Assembly: GCA_001414485.1 (NCBI GenBank)
Contig: LLEY01000103.1
Location: 62,001 to 126,000, forward strand
DNA: 64,000 nucleotides
DNA from: Calycina herbarum
Lineage: Eukaryota > Ascomycota > Leotiomycetes > Helotiales > Pezizellaceae
Direction: 5' to 3'
In this document: piece by piece, positions 9,444-22,500 of the stretch
How positions within the stretch are numbered: the stretch's first letter is position 1
How the letters are laid out: the number at the start of each line of letters is the position of its first letter
Position numbers and translations under genes: made by a program
Notes under the pieces: generated by a model
Databases searched by the model: none
What the model was told of the DNA's origin: nothing
Seen by the model: only the letters and a program-made list of their open reading frames with translations

Positions 9444-12400
9444 TTATGACAGATGGAAAGCACCCTGTCCTTCTTTGATAGCAGTATTCATACGACGTCT
9501 CATAACTTCCAGATCCGAATAATCCGGAAGCTTGAGATAATTGACACAAGTCATGACGCTAGGTAGGTAGTCGTCAGATGCGTAGGGTGGCTCACTTGGC
9601 TTGCAAACCACAGTAAACATAGGCGTAAGTGATTTGAATCCTACAGCGAGTCATTAGCAAAATTATCGAGGGAACATGAAGGATTTGACTTGCCGCCAAT
9701 AGGAAGCTTGGGGCTACCAGTGGTAAATTGAAGGAAGTCCCGACGCGCCGAGAGGGAAAGTTCGCTCATAGTTTGAAGAAGATTCTTTACGCTTTTGCTA
9801 TCCATGTTGAAACCATGGTCAGCTTTGATTGAATCCATTAAGGCTGGAGATGCAGGGTTAGCAAAAATATCGTAGATTGCGAGCATAAGTACAACTTACT
9901 TTCCAATGACCAATCTTCCTCAATACGACCGAATAGCATGACCAGCTCGTCTGGTGTAAAAGCACTCAAAGCGGAATAAGGGAACACTTGAGTAAAACCT
10001 GCTCTAAAAGCATCCACTTGTCTTTGCACGCCGCTTCCGAGTGTGTAATCGATAACTTTCTCAAGGTATAGCTCCACATTGTCAATTGTGACGGAGATGG
10101 TAGATCCATTGGGTAAGAGCTCAATCGAAGAATAACCAGGAAGAGTAAAATCGAGGCCAAGATCATCAATCAAAACGTCATCTACTCGCAGTGCCTCTGC
10201 CTCGGAAACCTTTTGCGCGGCTGTCAAGTTAGGGTTCTCGTCAATGGCCTTCTTTGAGACGGCAAACCTCTTGATGAGCTTCAAAGATTTTGCTAGCTGC
10301 GCATCGACAGTCTTGACGGCACCCAATGAGGGCGTAACCGGGTTGGATCCATCACCAATGCGGAAGAATGTTGGGTTGAATGATACATCGATAATTCGCG
10401 AATCGATCATAGATCTTGCCACAAATTTCCCAAGCATCTTGAAGAGATGTAGAATCTTCTTGCCATTCTCATCTGATGCTTGATCTTCGCTCATGGGGGC
10501 TGGGAAAAGGCCACGGGCGCCGAAAGCGTACTCGTCAGCTTCATTAGCATCAGTCTCGCGCCAGAGTTTGAGCTTCTTCTTTGAAAATTCCTTGGAAACT
10601 GTAGAGTAGAACTCTAGAGTAGGTCCAAGTCCAGTACCAACTTCCTCGAAATATTCCACTTCCAAGATGCTTTGCGAAGCGCCATAGAGTTCCATGACCT
10701 TCACAGCGGATTCGAGGATCTTGGACCGCGAGATGCGAACTTTCTGTCTTTGCAATCTACCGAGGAATGGTCGTTCATCACGATGGCGATCTCTGCGAGA
10801 TTCATCGGCGGACTGAGCATTCTGCCATCGAGTCATTGAGCGGGCATACCCAAAGGACGTTGACTGCAAGAACAAATGTCTTGTTTCGAATGGGAAAAGG
10901 AATGGATAGAGACGTGCAAGATCCTCACTCCAGCTAGGAAGACAATTACTTGCTACGATAAGAGGTTCCTCGAGCTGTCGATTGAGTTTGGCAGTAAGTT
11001 TTGTGTTGACGAACTGTGAGAGCGGCTCCGCATTCAACTTCAAAGTATCTTTGTTTTCAGCCAAGACATCATCCAGGTTTGCGTTAAGAGCATGCAAGAT
11101 GTTCAGCAGCCGAAGGATAAAAGAGGTAGCTGGATGCTTATCCAGAGACGCAGGAATACCGGAAGCAGTGATCTCTGTAATCTCGGCTGCCTGGCTGAGG
11201 GAACTTGGCTCGGGGGGTGGTGGGCCTGAAACACGCTTGAATTTGATGGGATGAATGGCGGACCAAACACTTCGACTAGAGTGCTCATCAATAGGGCCAG
11301 CTGGGTTGTGAACGGCTCTGTAGATGGTCGTCTCATTCGAGATAACCTTGTCGTCCAGACTGAACTCAATGTGCCAATCTTGTGGGATGGCTTGGATAGC
11401 AGCTGCGTATGACATTGGTCGTGACGATGCACCAGGAGTAGACAACGCAGCTTGAGCTGCCGCCATAGCCTGCGCAGCTGCAATTCGCGGGTTGCTTCCA
11501 GGTGCTTGAGACGGGGTAGCAACTCGCGTGCCGTCATCTTTGCGTGCCGTCACCTTACCGCCAGCCGCGACTTCGAGATTGACTGCTGTGGGATCTGGTG
11601 GTGTTTCTTCCTCCATTCCATCTTCCAAATCTCCCATGATAGCGTCCAGTGCTGCACTATCCTCCATAGAATCATCATCAGTGAGTTGTCTCTCATCAGC
11701 ACATTCAAGGGCACGTGCGAGGCTGTCTTCCTCTTGAGGTGGAGGCGGTGCTGGTGGTTCTGTCTGTGCTTGTTGGCGTCTGCTTGATCGACGAGATGCT
11801 GGCTTTTCTTGAGGAGTGTTGGATATAGATTGGCCTTCTGAAGCTGGGGTTGCCGTAGGAGCCGTCTTTGCTTTTGATTTTCGCGTGACTCGAGAAGCCG
11901 ATGGTGTAGGGGCAGGAGGGGTTGCTGCTTGAGCCGCTAGGCCACGTTCTACACGACGGGGTTTAGCATTAGGACCAGGTTTGGCATTAGGAAGGAGTGA
12001 AGACGAAGCGGAAGCGCGAGTATTACCTGCGGCTGCCAATGCTGCCAATGCACCAGTCAGGTTTTCTCTTCTTGAGCCGCCTCTTGGTCTCTCAGACATG
12101 CTGATTCTCGGGCGCAGGTAATCATCCAAAGCCTTGAAGGTTGCAATGGCATGAATCGATACCATGATGTTGCGGTAAGGTCTAGGTATCTCAGAATCAT
12201 CATCAGCAACCAATTTGAGACGGATTTGCTTCGCGAGCATGGAAGCGGCGCTGCTTCTATTGCCATCAAAGGTATTTGAGTGTACAGTGACTACTTCAAA
12301 ATGCTCAGAGCGGCTGAGGAGATCTTGCAACTTATGAATGAGACTGCTGAAGGGTGTAGATGGAGAATCGCCAGACAAAGATTTATGCTTCTTTGCAACA

Positions 12401-15277
12401 GTTCGACCCATGAAAACCTCGAGGAAAGCTGACCGTGCGTCATTGCTCAAGCGCTCATCGGGATTGTTGAATACATCCAGAAGAACTCGAACAACTTCCG
12501 AGTTGAGCAGTTCGGCACTAGTAACACTTTCCAGGACATCACCATCAAAGTAGGATGCGAGAGCGGTGAACAGAGCGGTGCCATTTCCAGGTCCTTGCCT
12601 CAAGTAATGAGACTCAATTTCCGAAGCCAAGTCTTGTAGACTGGTCAAGATCTTGGTCGCCTTCTTCTTCATATTCTTGCTGTTCTTTTCGTTCTCATGA
12701 ACCTCCATGAAAGTCTTGGCTCGGTGTGTAATAAGCTGTTGCATAGTAGTAATATCAGACGTAGCATAGTGTGGCGGGCCATCCAGGGACATTGTTGAAC
12801 CACGAGAACTGACAGGTGATTGACTGATATCCTCAGGGATGTCATCGTTCTCATTATCATCATCATTATCGTCGTCGTCGGACGAATCATCGTCGTCGTC
12901 ATCACCGTTACGAGCAGGCTTTTCCGAGACTTTGTTGTTGGCTTTTGGTTCAGCGGAAGCGTCAGCCTTGACGGTTGGGGATTCCTCAGTAACCGGCTTT
13001 GCCTCCTCAGTTGTACCCAACTTAGCGATTTCCGCAATGACACCTTCGCGATAGAACTGGTATCGATATATGTCGTCTAAGCGGGTAAGTAGCAATTCCG
13101 CGGCTTGGAGGGCATAGTTGACAAGGCTGGGGTGGTCCTGTTGTGAAAGGATCGCAGCCAAGAAGGAGGCGTATGGTACTGATCGCAAAGCATCCATAAG
13201 GATGTCTTTGTCCAAATTTGATAGCATCTTAAGCTGAGCCGTTAGGACCTTTTGGCGGACACTGAGGTTGACTGTGCTTGAGAATGCATCTGTCAATGTA
13301 GGGAATAGAATAATCGCGAATCGTTTAACTTCTTCTTTGCAGCCCTCAAGGAGTTCGATGCGTTTATCGTTTGCAGACTTCTTTTTGGAGCTTGATTGGG
13401 ATCCGCTAGGTGGTTCTGAAGGTGTGTCGGCATTCGAATTTTCATCGAGAGATGCCTTTGTCTCTCTAGGGAGACCTGGGAGTAGTTCGCAAATAACATT
13501 CAAAGTTTCAATAACTTGCTCTCGGGGTCTGTGTATCAGTGCCTGCATGATAACGACACTGTCAAGGTTTGAGGCGATATCTTCTGTTGGGTCTGGGGGT
13601 GAGACACCGGTCAGAATTTGGTACAAAGTCTCCACAACATTCATTTTGAACAATTCTGCAGATAATGTGGCACTGGCTTTCGCAGTAAATGCAAGAACTC
13701 GCAAGAATTGAGTGTGAATGTTGGGTCCAATGAGGTTGGTGGTGCCTGGTAAGAGGAGACGGAGAATGGCCTTTAGCAAATCGCTGCTAACAAGCTCTTC
13801 GAGTTTACTTGGGTGGTATCTGAAGCTCTCCACAACTCTGGAGACACAAAGAGAGCCTTGCTCGACCACTTTTTGGTCATTTGAGCTCAGAACGGTTAAG
13901 AGGATAGGCATCACATCTCTGATTACCGAAAAGGAGTCCTCTGGAATATTCCGGCAGCAGTTTGCAGCAGTGGTCACGGCGGTTCGCTGGGTGCTGGTAG
14001 CGAAAAAGTCAAGATAGGTCAAGCAAGCCGTCAATCCTCCTTCACGGACGATTGAAGCTGGATACTCGACGGAAATCTTTTCCAGTGTCTAAAAGAGAAC
14101 AGTTAGCCAATTCACAGGAAACGAGCGAGTGGGGAATGCTTACGCTCAAAGCTTGCTCTGCCAAATCGATAAAATGGATTTCCAGAAGCTTTTGGCAGAG
14201 AATTGGTACGGCTCCTCCGTACACTACATTTGCAGTACTTGCGGGCAAAGCTTCCATCAAGTTGGCGAGACATCGACATGCAAGAAGCATCATTTCTGGA
14301 TTTTCCTCCCCGAAGTCTGATGGTTGCATCAAAACGACCAGTTCCTTGACGAATGCATCTGGTGAAAAATGCCCGGATAAATTATCCTCGGTGGAAACCA
14401 ATAATATTTCGGACAATTCTTGGAGAGCAATTAATTGCATCGAGGGGTCGTCCTTCTGCTTCAAGTTGTTTAAGATATCTCGTAGTCTCGAGGAAACGCC
14501 AGACATCATGCCACTGAGTGCTCTCAATGTACTTGAAAGGCCATGTGGTGGTCCACCGGGTCCCCCGAAGCCACCAAATGGGTCGTCATCGTCCTCATCT
14601 CGGCCGCCATAATTGCGAGCCATTTCCTCGTCCTCGTTATCATCGCTATCGTCGTGATCGTCAGCCGGAGGTGGGGGTTTCTCGTCTATAGAGTTATTTG
14701 CTGTGCCGTCGGCGGGTGGCTTCTTTGACCTACGACTCGAACTTGGGGTGTTGGCAGAGGCATCTGAATTGTCAAGTGTTAGTTTTGAAAATGTATTCCG
14801 CAATAGACTCAACGGACCCTGCCCTGCTTTCTTGTTGCGTGCTGATTTTCGCTTGGAGGCGCTGGTGGTTGGCGCTGGAGGATCGTTCGAGGGACCTGCA
14901 GAATCGCTAGAATCTTTGTAAGTGATGTCCCTAGATGAGAGCTCGACCACATACCCAGGACTCGACATCACCGCTGAGTTTTTACCCTTTGTATTTCTTC
15001 GACGTGACGGAACTGAAGCTACTGCTGAGGGTGGCGGGGGTGGTGCTTCTGCTTCGGACACCCTTGGGCGCTTTGTGCGTCTCGCAGATGATGGTTTGGG
15101 GGGTTCAGGATCAGCTTCCGGTGCCGGGCTAGACTCTCGGGCAGGAGCTTTGCGCTTTCGAGAGGATACCTGTGACCGAGCAGACGAAGCAGTGGCGGTA
15201 GTAGCTGCAGAGGTGGTAGACGGCCCGGGGGAGTTTGCTGCTTGTCGGGCGGACGCACGAGTGATTCTGGAAGACAT
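9444..15277 (-). CDS. UFD4: HECT E3 ubiquitin ligase Ufd4/TRIP12 type
   Basis: Exons 14144-15277, 9900-14088, 9694-9843, 9444-9640; 1889 residues. Start ATG 15277 ([14 protein letters not shown]). Order: disordered Ser/Pro/Lys-rich N-terminus with acidic runs ([11 protein letters not shown]), armadillo-type repeats (about 230-600: [39 protein letters not shown]), an acidic Asp block, a Pro/Ala/Ser-rich linker, then the HECT domain ([35 protein letters not shown]) with catalytic Cys 1856 in [17 protein letters not shown], and the canonical HECT end EGQGAFHLS. It ubiquitinates N-end-rule and ubiquitin-fusion substrates in yeast. Intron 9641-9693 begins with GC, not GT (GCAAGT...TAG), which is needed to encode PIGGFKSLTP. 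The other introns (9844-9899, 14089-14143) are GT-AG. Confidence 0.96.
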
Positions 15278-15548
15278 GAGTATTTGGTTTGGAGATGATG
15301 GTCTTCGACACCGCGGCCAGCACCTCTGCACAATCGTACAAGTAGGTCGAGACAATCGTGAGAGTAATGTACGCGGTTGAGTGTGTGAGTTGGGAAGTCA
15401 AAGTAGAGTGGTTGATGGGAAAAGGGTAGGGTACCGAGATGCAGAAGCTGGAGCAGAAGTCGACAGTTCTGGGTTGAGATCCGATCTGCGCTGCGAAGAT
15501 GCCATTTACATTTACGCCATTAGCGTCGGCGGCGAATGCTCGTCCTTG

Positions 15549-15580
15549 GCAGCAGCGGCAGCAGCAGCAGCAGCAGCAGG
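15549..15580. repeat. CAG/GCA trinucleotide repeat
   Basis: Run of about ten GCA-type triplets (one GCG interruption) about 270 bp upstream of the UFD4 start, probably in its 5' leader or promoter. Confidence 0.8.
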
Positions 15581-15891
15581 GCAGGAGAAGAGTGAAGTTG
15601 GGCGGGGGAGGATGAGGCAGGTAGGAAGGGTGGTGATCGTGAATGGGTGGAGGTAGAGAGGGAGATGGGGTTGTGTTGGGTGGCTGTGGTTATGAAGGCA
15701 AATGGGTGGTGCAAGTGGTGCAGGTGGTGGAAGGAGGAGGCTACACAATCTCCAGGTTAGGTTGTTGGCGATGGCCCTATCCTATCTGGCGCGGCTCAAA
15801 AAGGACAGGGGTGTCTCTGATCTGCCAGCGCTCAAGTCAAGGGGAGGGGGGAGGAGAAGGGTCGGTCACCGCGCTCGCCAAAAGTCTCTCT

Positions 15892-15926
15892 TCCTCTCCT
15901 CTCCTCTCCTCTCCTCTCCTCTCCTC
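15892..15926. repeat. CTCCT pentanucleotide microsatellite
   Basis: About seven tandem CTCCT units, uninterrupted, in the shared UFD4/NMNAT upstream region. Confidence 0.85.
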
Positions 15927-17575
15927 TTCAATTTTGAATTCACCTTGAAAACCAACTTTTATGTTATCCTACAATCGCACTTGACCGTCCGTCACTGCGC
16001 CAATCTAGGTCGCTCCTTCCTCTTAATTATTCTCAACTCCGACAAGACCATCGTTTATTCTTGCAAGCCATTAGATTCCTTCACCTACGATTCTTCTTCG
16101 TGTCTTCAATTCCCGAGATGTTGTCTTGAGCTTCGTCAATCTGCTATTCCCATTAAATTTGCTATAACCTAGAACTTTTCAGAAGCATGTAGGCTCCCTA
16201 CGCGTTCCAGTCATTTTTGCCTCATTTCATTGTCAACATCGAATTTTCAAGAGCCAACCTCCTGATTCTCTCTGGGCTTCCTGTCTGACGTATAGAACAG
16301 AATTTCCTCGCTTCTACCGTTTCCCTTCTCTTTTACATATACATCTCTATTTCGGATTACCCCATGCAAAAGGTGGTCCGCGTCCTTCTACTGTTCAACG
16401 CTATGGGGCTGAGCTTATGGGAATTCATTCTTTCCTCGGAACTTTGGAGAAAGAGAGAATCCATTTTTTTAAAACTTCTTCTTCCTTCTCCCTTCAACTA
16501 ATTAACATTCAGTCAATGAAAAGCAATCAGAACAACCGATGTCGCCCTCTTCTTCTGATCAGCCAGGAGTGGACTTCCAAGCGAAAGGTGAGGAATGGGG
16601 TAGTTGAGAATGGCAACATGTCCCCGGTTTCTTGATTGCGAATAAAATGAAGGAATAGCGGGATTTGTTTATATGGGGATAGATGCTCAATAGGCCTTTC
16701 CAAGCAACACTTTTCCACCCACAGAAGTATTGCAGTCCTCTACCTCTCTGTCCTTGTATAGAACAACAAAACTCCAAATTACTATCGGATGACCGGATTT
16801 ATAAGTAAGGCTGGCTCGAAGCTGGTCCTCTTGTCCGGGATAGTGGAGATATAAATTATGTGATATCTGGGCATTGACCAATTATCCCAGAGCCAGAAAG
16901 AGGACTCTGCGCTCTTCCGCTTGCAGGGCTTGGCTTGGCGGCCTTGACTCGAGAAGAGAACAACATATTCTCGAAGCTACCTGGTGGTTCACTCTTAATG
17001 CAGATGAACTAGACAAGTCAATATCAAACCAGAAAGGGTAGAGAAAGGCACCGCTTGAAACTGGATTGCATAAAGCGCATTTAAGTGAGAGAAGCTGGCA
17101 AAGGAACCCCTCGTTTCAATGGAAGGAAGGCTCTCAGAGTGCGGGGCGTTTCCATAAGCCCCCACGCCAACAACAAAGCTAAAGAAGATCCTCACAGACT
17201 CACAGACAGCCAGCCAGCCGACCACCCATTCTTGTCATCTCCGAGCGAGACTCTACTCACTATATATTTTTACATCTGCCCTCATTTCTTCTTCCCTTGA
17301 CAGTTATTCACTGGAGCGGTCACCCGCGCATCGTTGCCCCAAAGCCTCCCCTCTTCCTCTTCACCCTGCAAAGGTCTTCGCCATCGCTTCTGCCTTCCCC
17401 ACCAGAGCCTGGAAACTCGTCATTGCTTGATTACCCATTTCTCTGCAAGTATTTCAGGCAGTGCAGTACAAGTACAAGTACAGTAACCCGCATCACAACA
17501 ACACAACCGAGCGACGTCCTCTACAACAACATCACAATCGTCGCACCCTCCTCTACCTACCACCCTCTACCTACC

Positions 17576-18682
17576 ATGGCTTCCAATATGCCTGTTCTCT
17601 CGGCCTCGGCCCAGACGCAAGAGACCTACACATTTCCCCGCCATCGACTTCGACTCACCCAAACCGACCCCACCAAGACACCTCTCGTCCTCGTCGCATG
17701 CGGTTCCTTCTCTCCAGTAACATATTTACACTTGCGCATGTTCGAGATGGCTGCCGACTTTGCAAAGTTCAATACCTTGGACACCCAGTTTGAGATTCTG
17801 GGAGGCTACCTTTCGCCTGGTAACTCTTCTTTCCCTACCATGATCTGAATACTTGCTTATTTTGGTTGCCTAGTCGGTGATGCTTATAAGAAGGCTGGTT
17901 TGGCAAGCGCAGTGCATAGGTACTTTGCCCTCCAAAGTCTCTGTATTGAACTCTACCTAACAGTGCAAACAGGCTTCGAATGTGCGAGTTGGGAGTCGAT
18001 CGAAGCTCCGACTGGCTTATGGTAGATCCTTGGGAGGCCATCCAACCCGAATACATGCCAACCGCTCAAGTTTTGGATCATTTCGAGCATGAGATCAACG
18101 AGGTATTGGGAGGAGCCGAACGACCCGACGGAACGAGGGCACATGTACGAATTGCTTTGCTGGCTGGGGCAGACTTGATCCAAACAATGTCTACTCCAGG
18201 GGTTTGGAGTGCTAAGGATTTAGACCATATTTGTAAGTACCCAGAGCTCTTGGGCTGGTTCTTTTTCCCGGAATTATTTCATGTTCATTTCTGTGGGCCT
18301 CGGACCTTCAACTCAAACACTGCCACTCTCTCCCAAAGACCCTATTCTGACTTGAATTACAGTGGGTCGCTACGGCACGTTCATTGTTGAGCGTAGCGGA
18401 ACTGACATCGACGAGGCGCTGGCTAATCTCGAGCCGTGGAAGCACAACATCTACGTTATACAACAGCTCATTCAGAATGATGTCAGCAGCACCAAAATCC
18501 GGCTTTTCCTCAGAAGACAGATGAGTGTACAATATCTAATTCCTTCTCCGGTCATCAAGTACATCGAGGAGCATAACTTGTACAAGGAAGATGGTGCCTC
18601 TTCTGCGGCCGCTGCTAAAGAAAAGGCCAAGCCTGAGGGAGCACAGCCTTTTGCCATAGAGAGCGGCTCGTCAAAAAGTTAG
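17576..18682 (+). CDS. NMA1: Nicotinamide/nicotinate mononucleotide adenylyltransferase
   Basis: Exons 17576-17819, 17874-17919, 17973-18232, 18363-18682; 289 residues. Transfers AMP from ATP to NMN or NaMN to make NAD+ or its deamido form. Seen: nucleotidyltransferase motif GSFSPVTYLHLRMFE (residues 43-57, with the T/HxxH-type His 52), SPVGDAYKKAGLASAVHR, the substrate-binding stretch DWLMVDPWEA, LLAGADLIQTM, and the C-terminal ISSTKIR-type motif SSTKIRLFLRRQMSVQYLIP. The Ala/Lys-rich tail (SAAAAKEKAKPEG) is an appended disordered segment. The start was chosen as the ATG in CTACCATGG; an in-frame upstream extension to 17297 lies in leader-like sequence and lacks conservation. Confidence 0.95.
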
Positions 18683-19556
18683 ATGCTCTTGCGAAGCATC
18701 CGATTTTCAAAGACATGCAATTGTACAATACCGGGACACCACCTCCGAAGACACACCCCCGCCCGGATGAGCAGCTCTACCCCTGTGGAGTTACCTCCAA
18801 ACTGCAACATAGCAAGAACCCTCTATTTCATACTACTCGGAATTGATGTCAGAAGATAGACAGACGGCCGAGTTTTCTTTTGCCTGGCGTTTTCCCGCAT
18901 AGGTCGGTGGTGGTTTTTATTTCAGAGAATCGAGAGATAAGGCGGGCTCTCCATACTACATAGGATACAGGTATGATTGGTTGGCGGGTTAGATACGTCG
19001 AGATACAGCGAGTGACGAGAGGCTCACGCCCTTGGATATCACGATTTAGTGATTTTGTTGCACGCTTGGGGAAAGGTATATTCAGACTCCCGTAATTAAT
19101 TAGGTAGTTGTCTTGACAACAGCGTCATAAAAATATGCCCAAAAGCTCATGCATCTATGTGCATTGTAACATTACTTTTTTTCTAGTTCCAAATTATAAA
19201 CTGTTTGATGTGTAGCTATGTAATATTCGCAATTTAGGTAGTCATATAATTTATAGAATGGGCTTGTATTCCCTCCGTGAGACTTGTCTGCCTGAAGTTA
19301 CAGTACGTAAAGACAGACCCCTGACTCGCCCATGCACCCACGTCATACGCCCAAGCTTCCTCCCAACGCCTCGCCTCGCCTTCTCATAGTAACATCCATC
19401 ACGATCACAACTTCACCATCTCACCAGTTCACGACAGAAAGGTGCACCCCTGTTCCCAACTCATGATCTATTAATTCAGTTCACGATCTCGCCAAGAGAC
19501 CGATATCCCACCACGATCGACTTTGCGACGCTGGTCGGCGCATTATACAAACAAAC
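18683..19556. other. Intergenic
   Basis: 3' flank of the NMNAT gene and promoter of NCR1. No coding or RNA gene signal found. Confidence 0.6.
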
Positions 19557-22500
19557 ATGGGGCGCTTGTGGCACTGCGCAACCTTCGCGGGAATCTTCAC
19601 GGCGGTGTTGGCTGCAGAGGCCTTGACGCCGAAACATGAGGCAGGAAGGTGTGCCATACGGGGGAATTGTGGGAAGCCAAGTTTCTTTTCTGCGGAACTG
19701 CCTTGCCCAGATAATGGGCTTGCAAAGGAGCCAACGGATGATGTGAGGAAACAGCTGGTTGAGATATGTGGAGCGAAATGGAATACTGGCCCAGTATGCT
19801 GCGAGCCTGAGCAGGTATGATGTTTGGAAATGGTTATTCTGGCTATGCTAATGATATAATAGCTCGATGCGCTCTCCGATAACCTCAAGAAAGCAAACGC
19901 TTTCATATCGTCTTGCCCCGCATGCAAAGAGAACTTCTACAATATCTTTTGTACCTTTACTTGCTCCCCGGACCAGTCGCTATTCGTGAACGTTACAGAA
20001 GCAACTCCGAAGAACGATAAGTTGATGGTGACCGAGTTGGATCAACTGATAACGGAAGAGTATGGCTCGGGGTTCTACGACAGTTGTAAGGATGTCAAAT
20101 TCGGCCCAACAAACAGCAACTCTATGGGCTTCATCGGCGGAGGAGCAAAGAATTATACGGAATTTCTTAAATTCCTGGGGAAAAAGAATCCACCTTTTGG
20201 CTCTCCTTTCCAAATCAATTTCCCGGATCCCAAAGGATATGATGAGCCCAAAACAAGCCCTTTGCCGATGGTACCAAAGAAATGTAACGACGAGGACGAG
20301 AGCTTCCGATGTGCGTGTCTCGATTGTCCGGCAGTTTGCCCAACACTCCCAGCTGTCACCGAAACCAACTCATGCCATGTCGGCGCCCTACCATGTTTAT
20401 CCTTCGGGGCTATTTTGACTTACAGTATTGGCCTGACATTGCTTGTCACAGCTCTATTTGGACATATTGCTGTTGCAAAACACAAGCAACGAAAGAGTCA
20501 GCGAATGCGACTTCTTCAGGATCCAACCCCAAGCGATGATGAGGATGAAGGGGACATGATTCACAATAATGCGATGTATGACCGCCCTCAGAGAAACTAC
20601 TGGATCAATAGTGTTACGGACAGTGCATTCAGCAAGCTGGGTTACCTGGCTGCTAGATTTCCCGGCATCACAATCGGAACAAGTGTGCTTTTGGTTGGAA
20701 TACTGAGCATTGGATGGGTTCGATTTCAAATCGAGACGAACCCTGCTAGGTTATGGGTTAGCCCAACCTCAGCTGCTGCTCAAGAGAAAGCGTTCTTTGA
20801 CGAGAATTTTGGCCCATTCTACCGCACCGAGCAGGTGTTTTTGGTCAATGGGACGCATACAGATGGCAACAGTCCTGTCCTAAGCTACGAAACTTTGAAA
20901 TGGTGGCTGGAGGTCGAAGACCGCATCAGTTCATTAACTGGAGCGAAGACCAATTCTACTATGGAAAGTGTTTGCTTCAACCCTACCGGTAATGGTTGTG
21001 TTGTGCAATCAGTAAGTGCGTATTTTGGAAACAGTGCCGCCAACGTCAGTCCGACGGGATGGAAAGAAAAGCTTCGCAATTGTGTCAATTCGAATGTCGA
21101 CTGCCTCCCAAAATTTGGTATGCCCGTTGATCCCAAGCTTATTCTTGGTCGCAACGCCAATTCCGAAGACCCTGTAGACACTCCAGCGATCGTTACTACG
21201 TGGGTAGTCAGTAGTGGCGCAGAAGATTCGGAGACGGTGCGCAATGCGGCGGACTGGGAGGAAAGCCTTAAAACCACTCTTCTTGGACTCCAAACCGAGG
21301 CGAGCGATCGAGGTTTGAGACTCTCGTTCAATACCGAAATCAGTTTGGAAGAGGAGCTCAACAAATCTACAAATACGGATGCAAAGATCGTGGTAATAAG
21401 TTACATCATCATGTTCTTCTACGTATCCTTGGCCCTGGGTTCAACCACGCTCTCAATCAAATCAGTCTTGCGAAATCCCTCCACCTTCCTCGTGGAATCC
21501 AAATTTTCCTTGGGAGTGGTTGGCATTCTCATCGTGTTGATGTCCATCTCGGCATCCATTGGTCTCTTCTCTTTTGCGGGCATCAAAGTTACCTTGATTA
21601 TCGCAGAAGTTATTCCATTCATTGTACTGGCAGTTGGTGTCGACAACATATTCCTCATTGTTCACGAATTTGAGCGTGTAAACATAAGCCACGCAGATGA
21701 GGTTGTCGAACACCGTATTGCCAAAGCTTTGGGTCGGATGGGACCATCAATTTTGCTATCAGCGATCACAGAAACCGTCGCATTTGCCTTGGGTGCATTT
21801 GTTGGTATGCCTGCTGTTCGGAACTTCGCTATATACGCTGCAGGTTCTGTCTTCATCAATGCATTATTGCAAGTCACGATGTTCATCTCTGTGTTGACTC
21901 TCAATCAACGACGAGCAGAGGATCACCGCGCTGACTGCTTCCCTTGCGTTCGAATCAAGAGCGCTGGAGTACATCTCAGTTCCTCAAATGGAAATGGATA
22001 TGTGGCCTCCTACGAAGGACAAGACGAAGGTACTCTGCAAAAGTTCATTCGCAAGACCTATGCTCCGGCCATCCTTGGGAAAAAAGCCAAGGTGGCAATT
22101 TTGGTAGTATTCCTGGGTATCTTCACCGCAGGGGTTTCTCTGATTCCCGAAGTTGCCCTTGGGTTGGACCAAAGAGTTGCAATTCCAGATGGATCATACT
22201 TGATTCCTTATTTCAATGATCTATACGATTACTTCGAGTCCGGACCTCCAGTGTACTTTGTTACACGCGAGGTTAATGCTACTCAACGAGTTCATCAACA
22301 AGAGCTTTGCGCTCGTTTCACTACTTGCGAACAAGAATCTCTCACCAATATTCTGGAACAGGAACGCAAGCGTCCAAATATCTCATATATCGCTTCAACA
22401 GCTGCCAGCTGGGTTGATGATTATTTCCGCTGGTTGGATCCAGATCTCGAAGAGTGCTGTGTTGAGAAAGGCAGCACTTGCTTCAAAGACCGGGACCCGG

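Larger units (their letters stand above)
15278..17575. promoter_or_regulatory. Divergent intergenic region between UFD4 and NMN adenylyltransferase
   Basis: About 2.3 kb head-to-head spacer. It contains a GCAGCAGCGGCAGCAGCAG-type trinucleotide run (about 15549-15580) and a perfect CTCCT pentanucleotide run (about 15892-15926) on the UFD4 side, and pyrimidine-rich, AC-rich leader sequence just before the NMNAT start. Open frames here translate only the simple repeats. Confidence 0.6.

Noticed and set aside
12820..13080. Open frames opposite the Asp-rich segment of UFD4
   Set aside because: Antisense translation of a GAT/GAC repeat; hydrophobic and Ser-rich products are repeat artefacts.
17297..17575. 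N-terminal extension of the NMN adenylyltransferase
   Set aside because: Encodes low-complexity leader-like sequence with no counterpart in the family; ATG 17576 has a good context.
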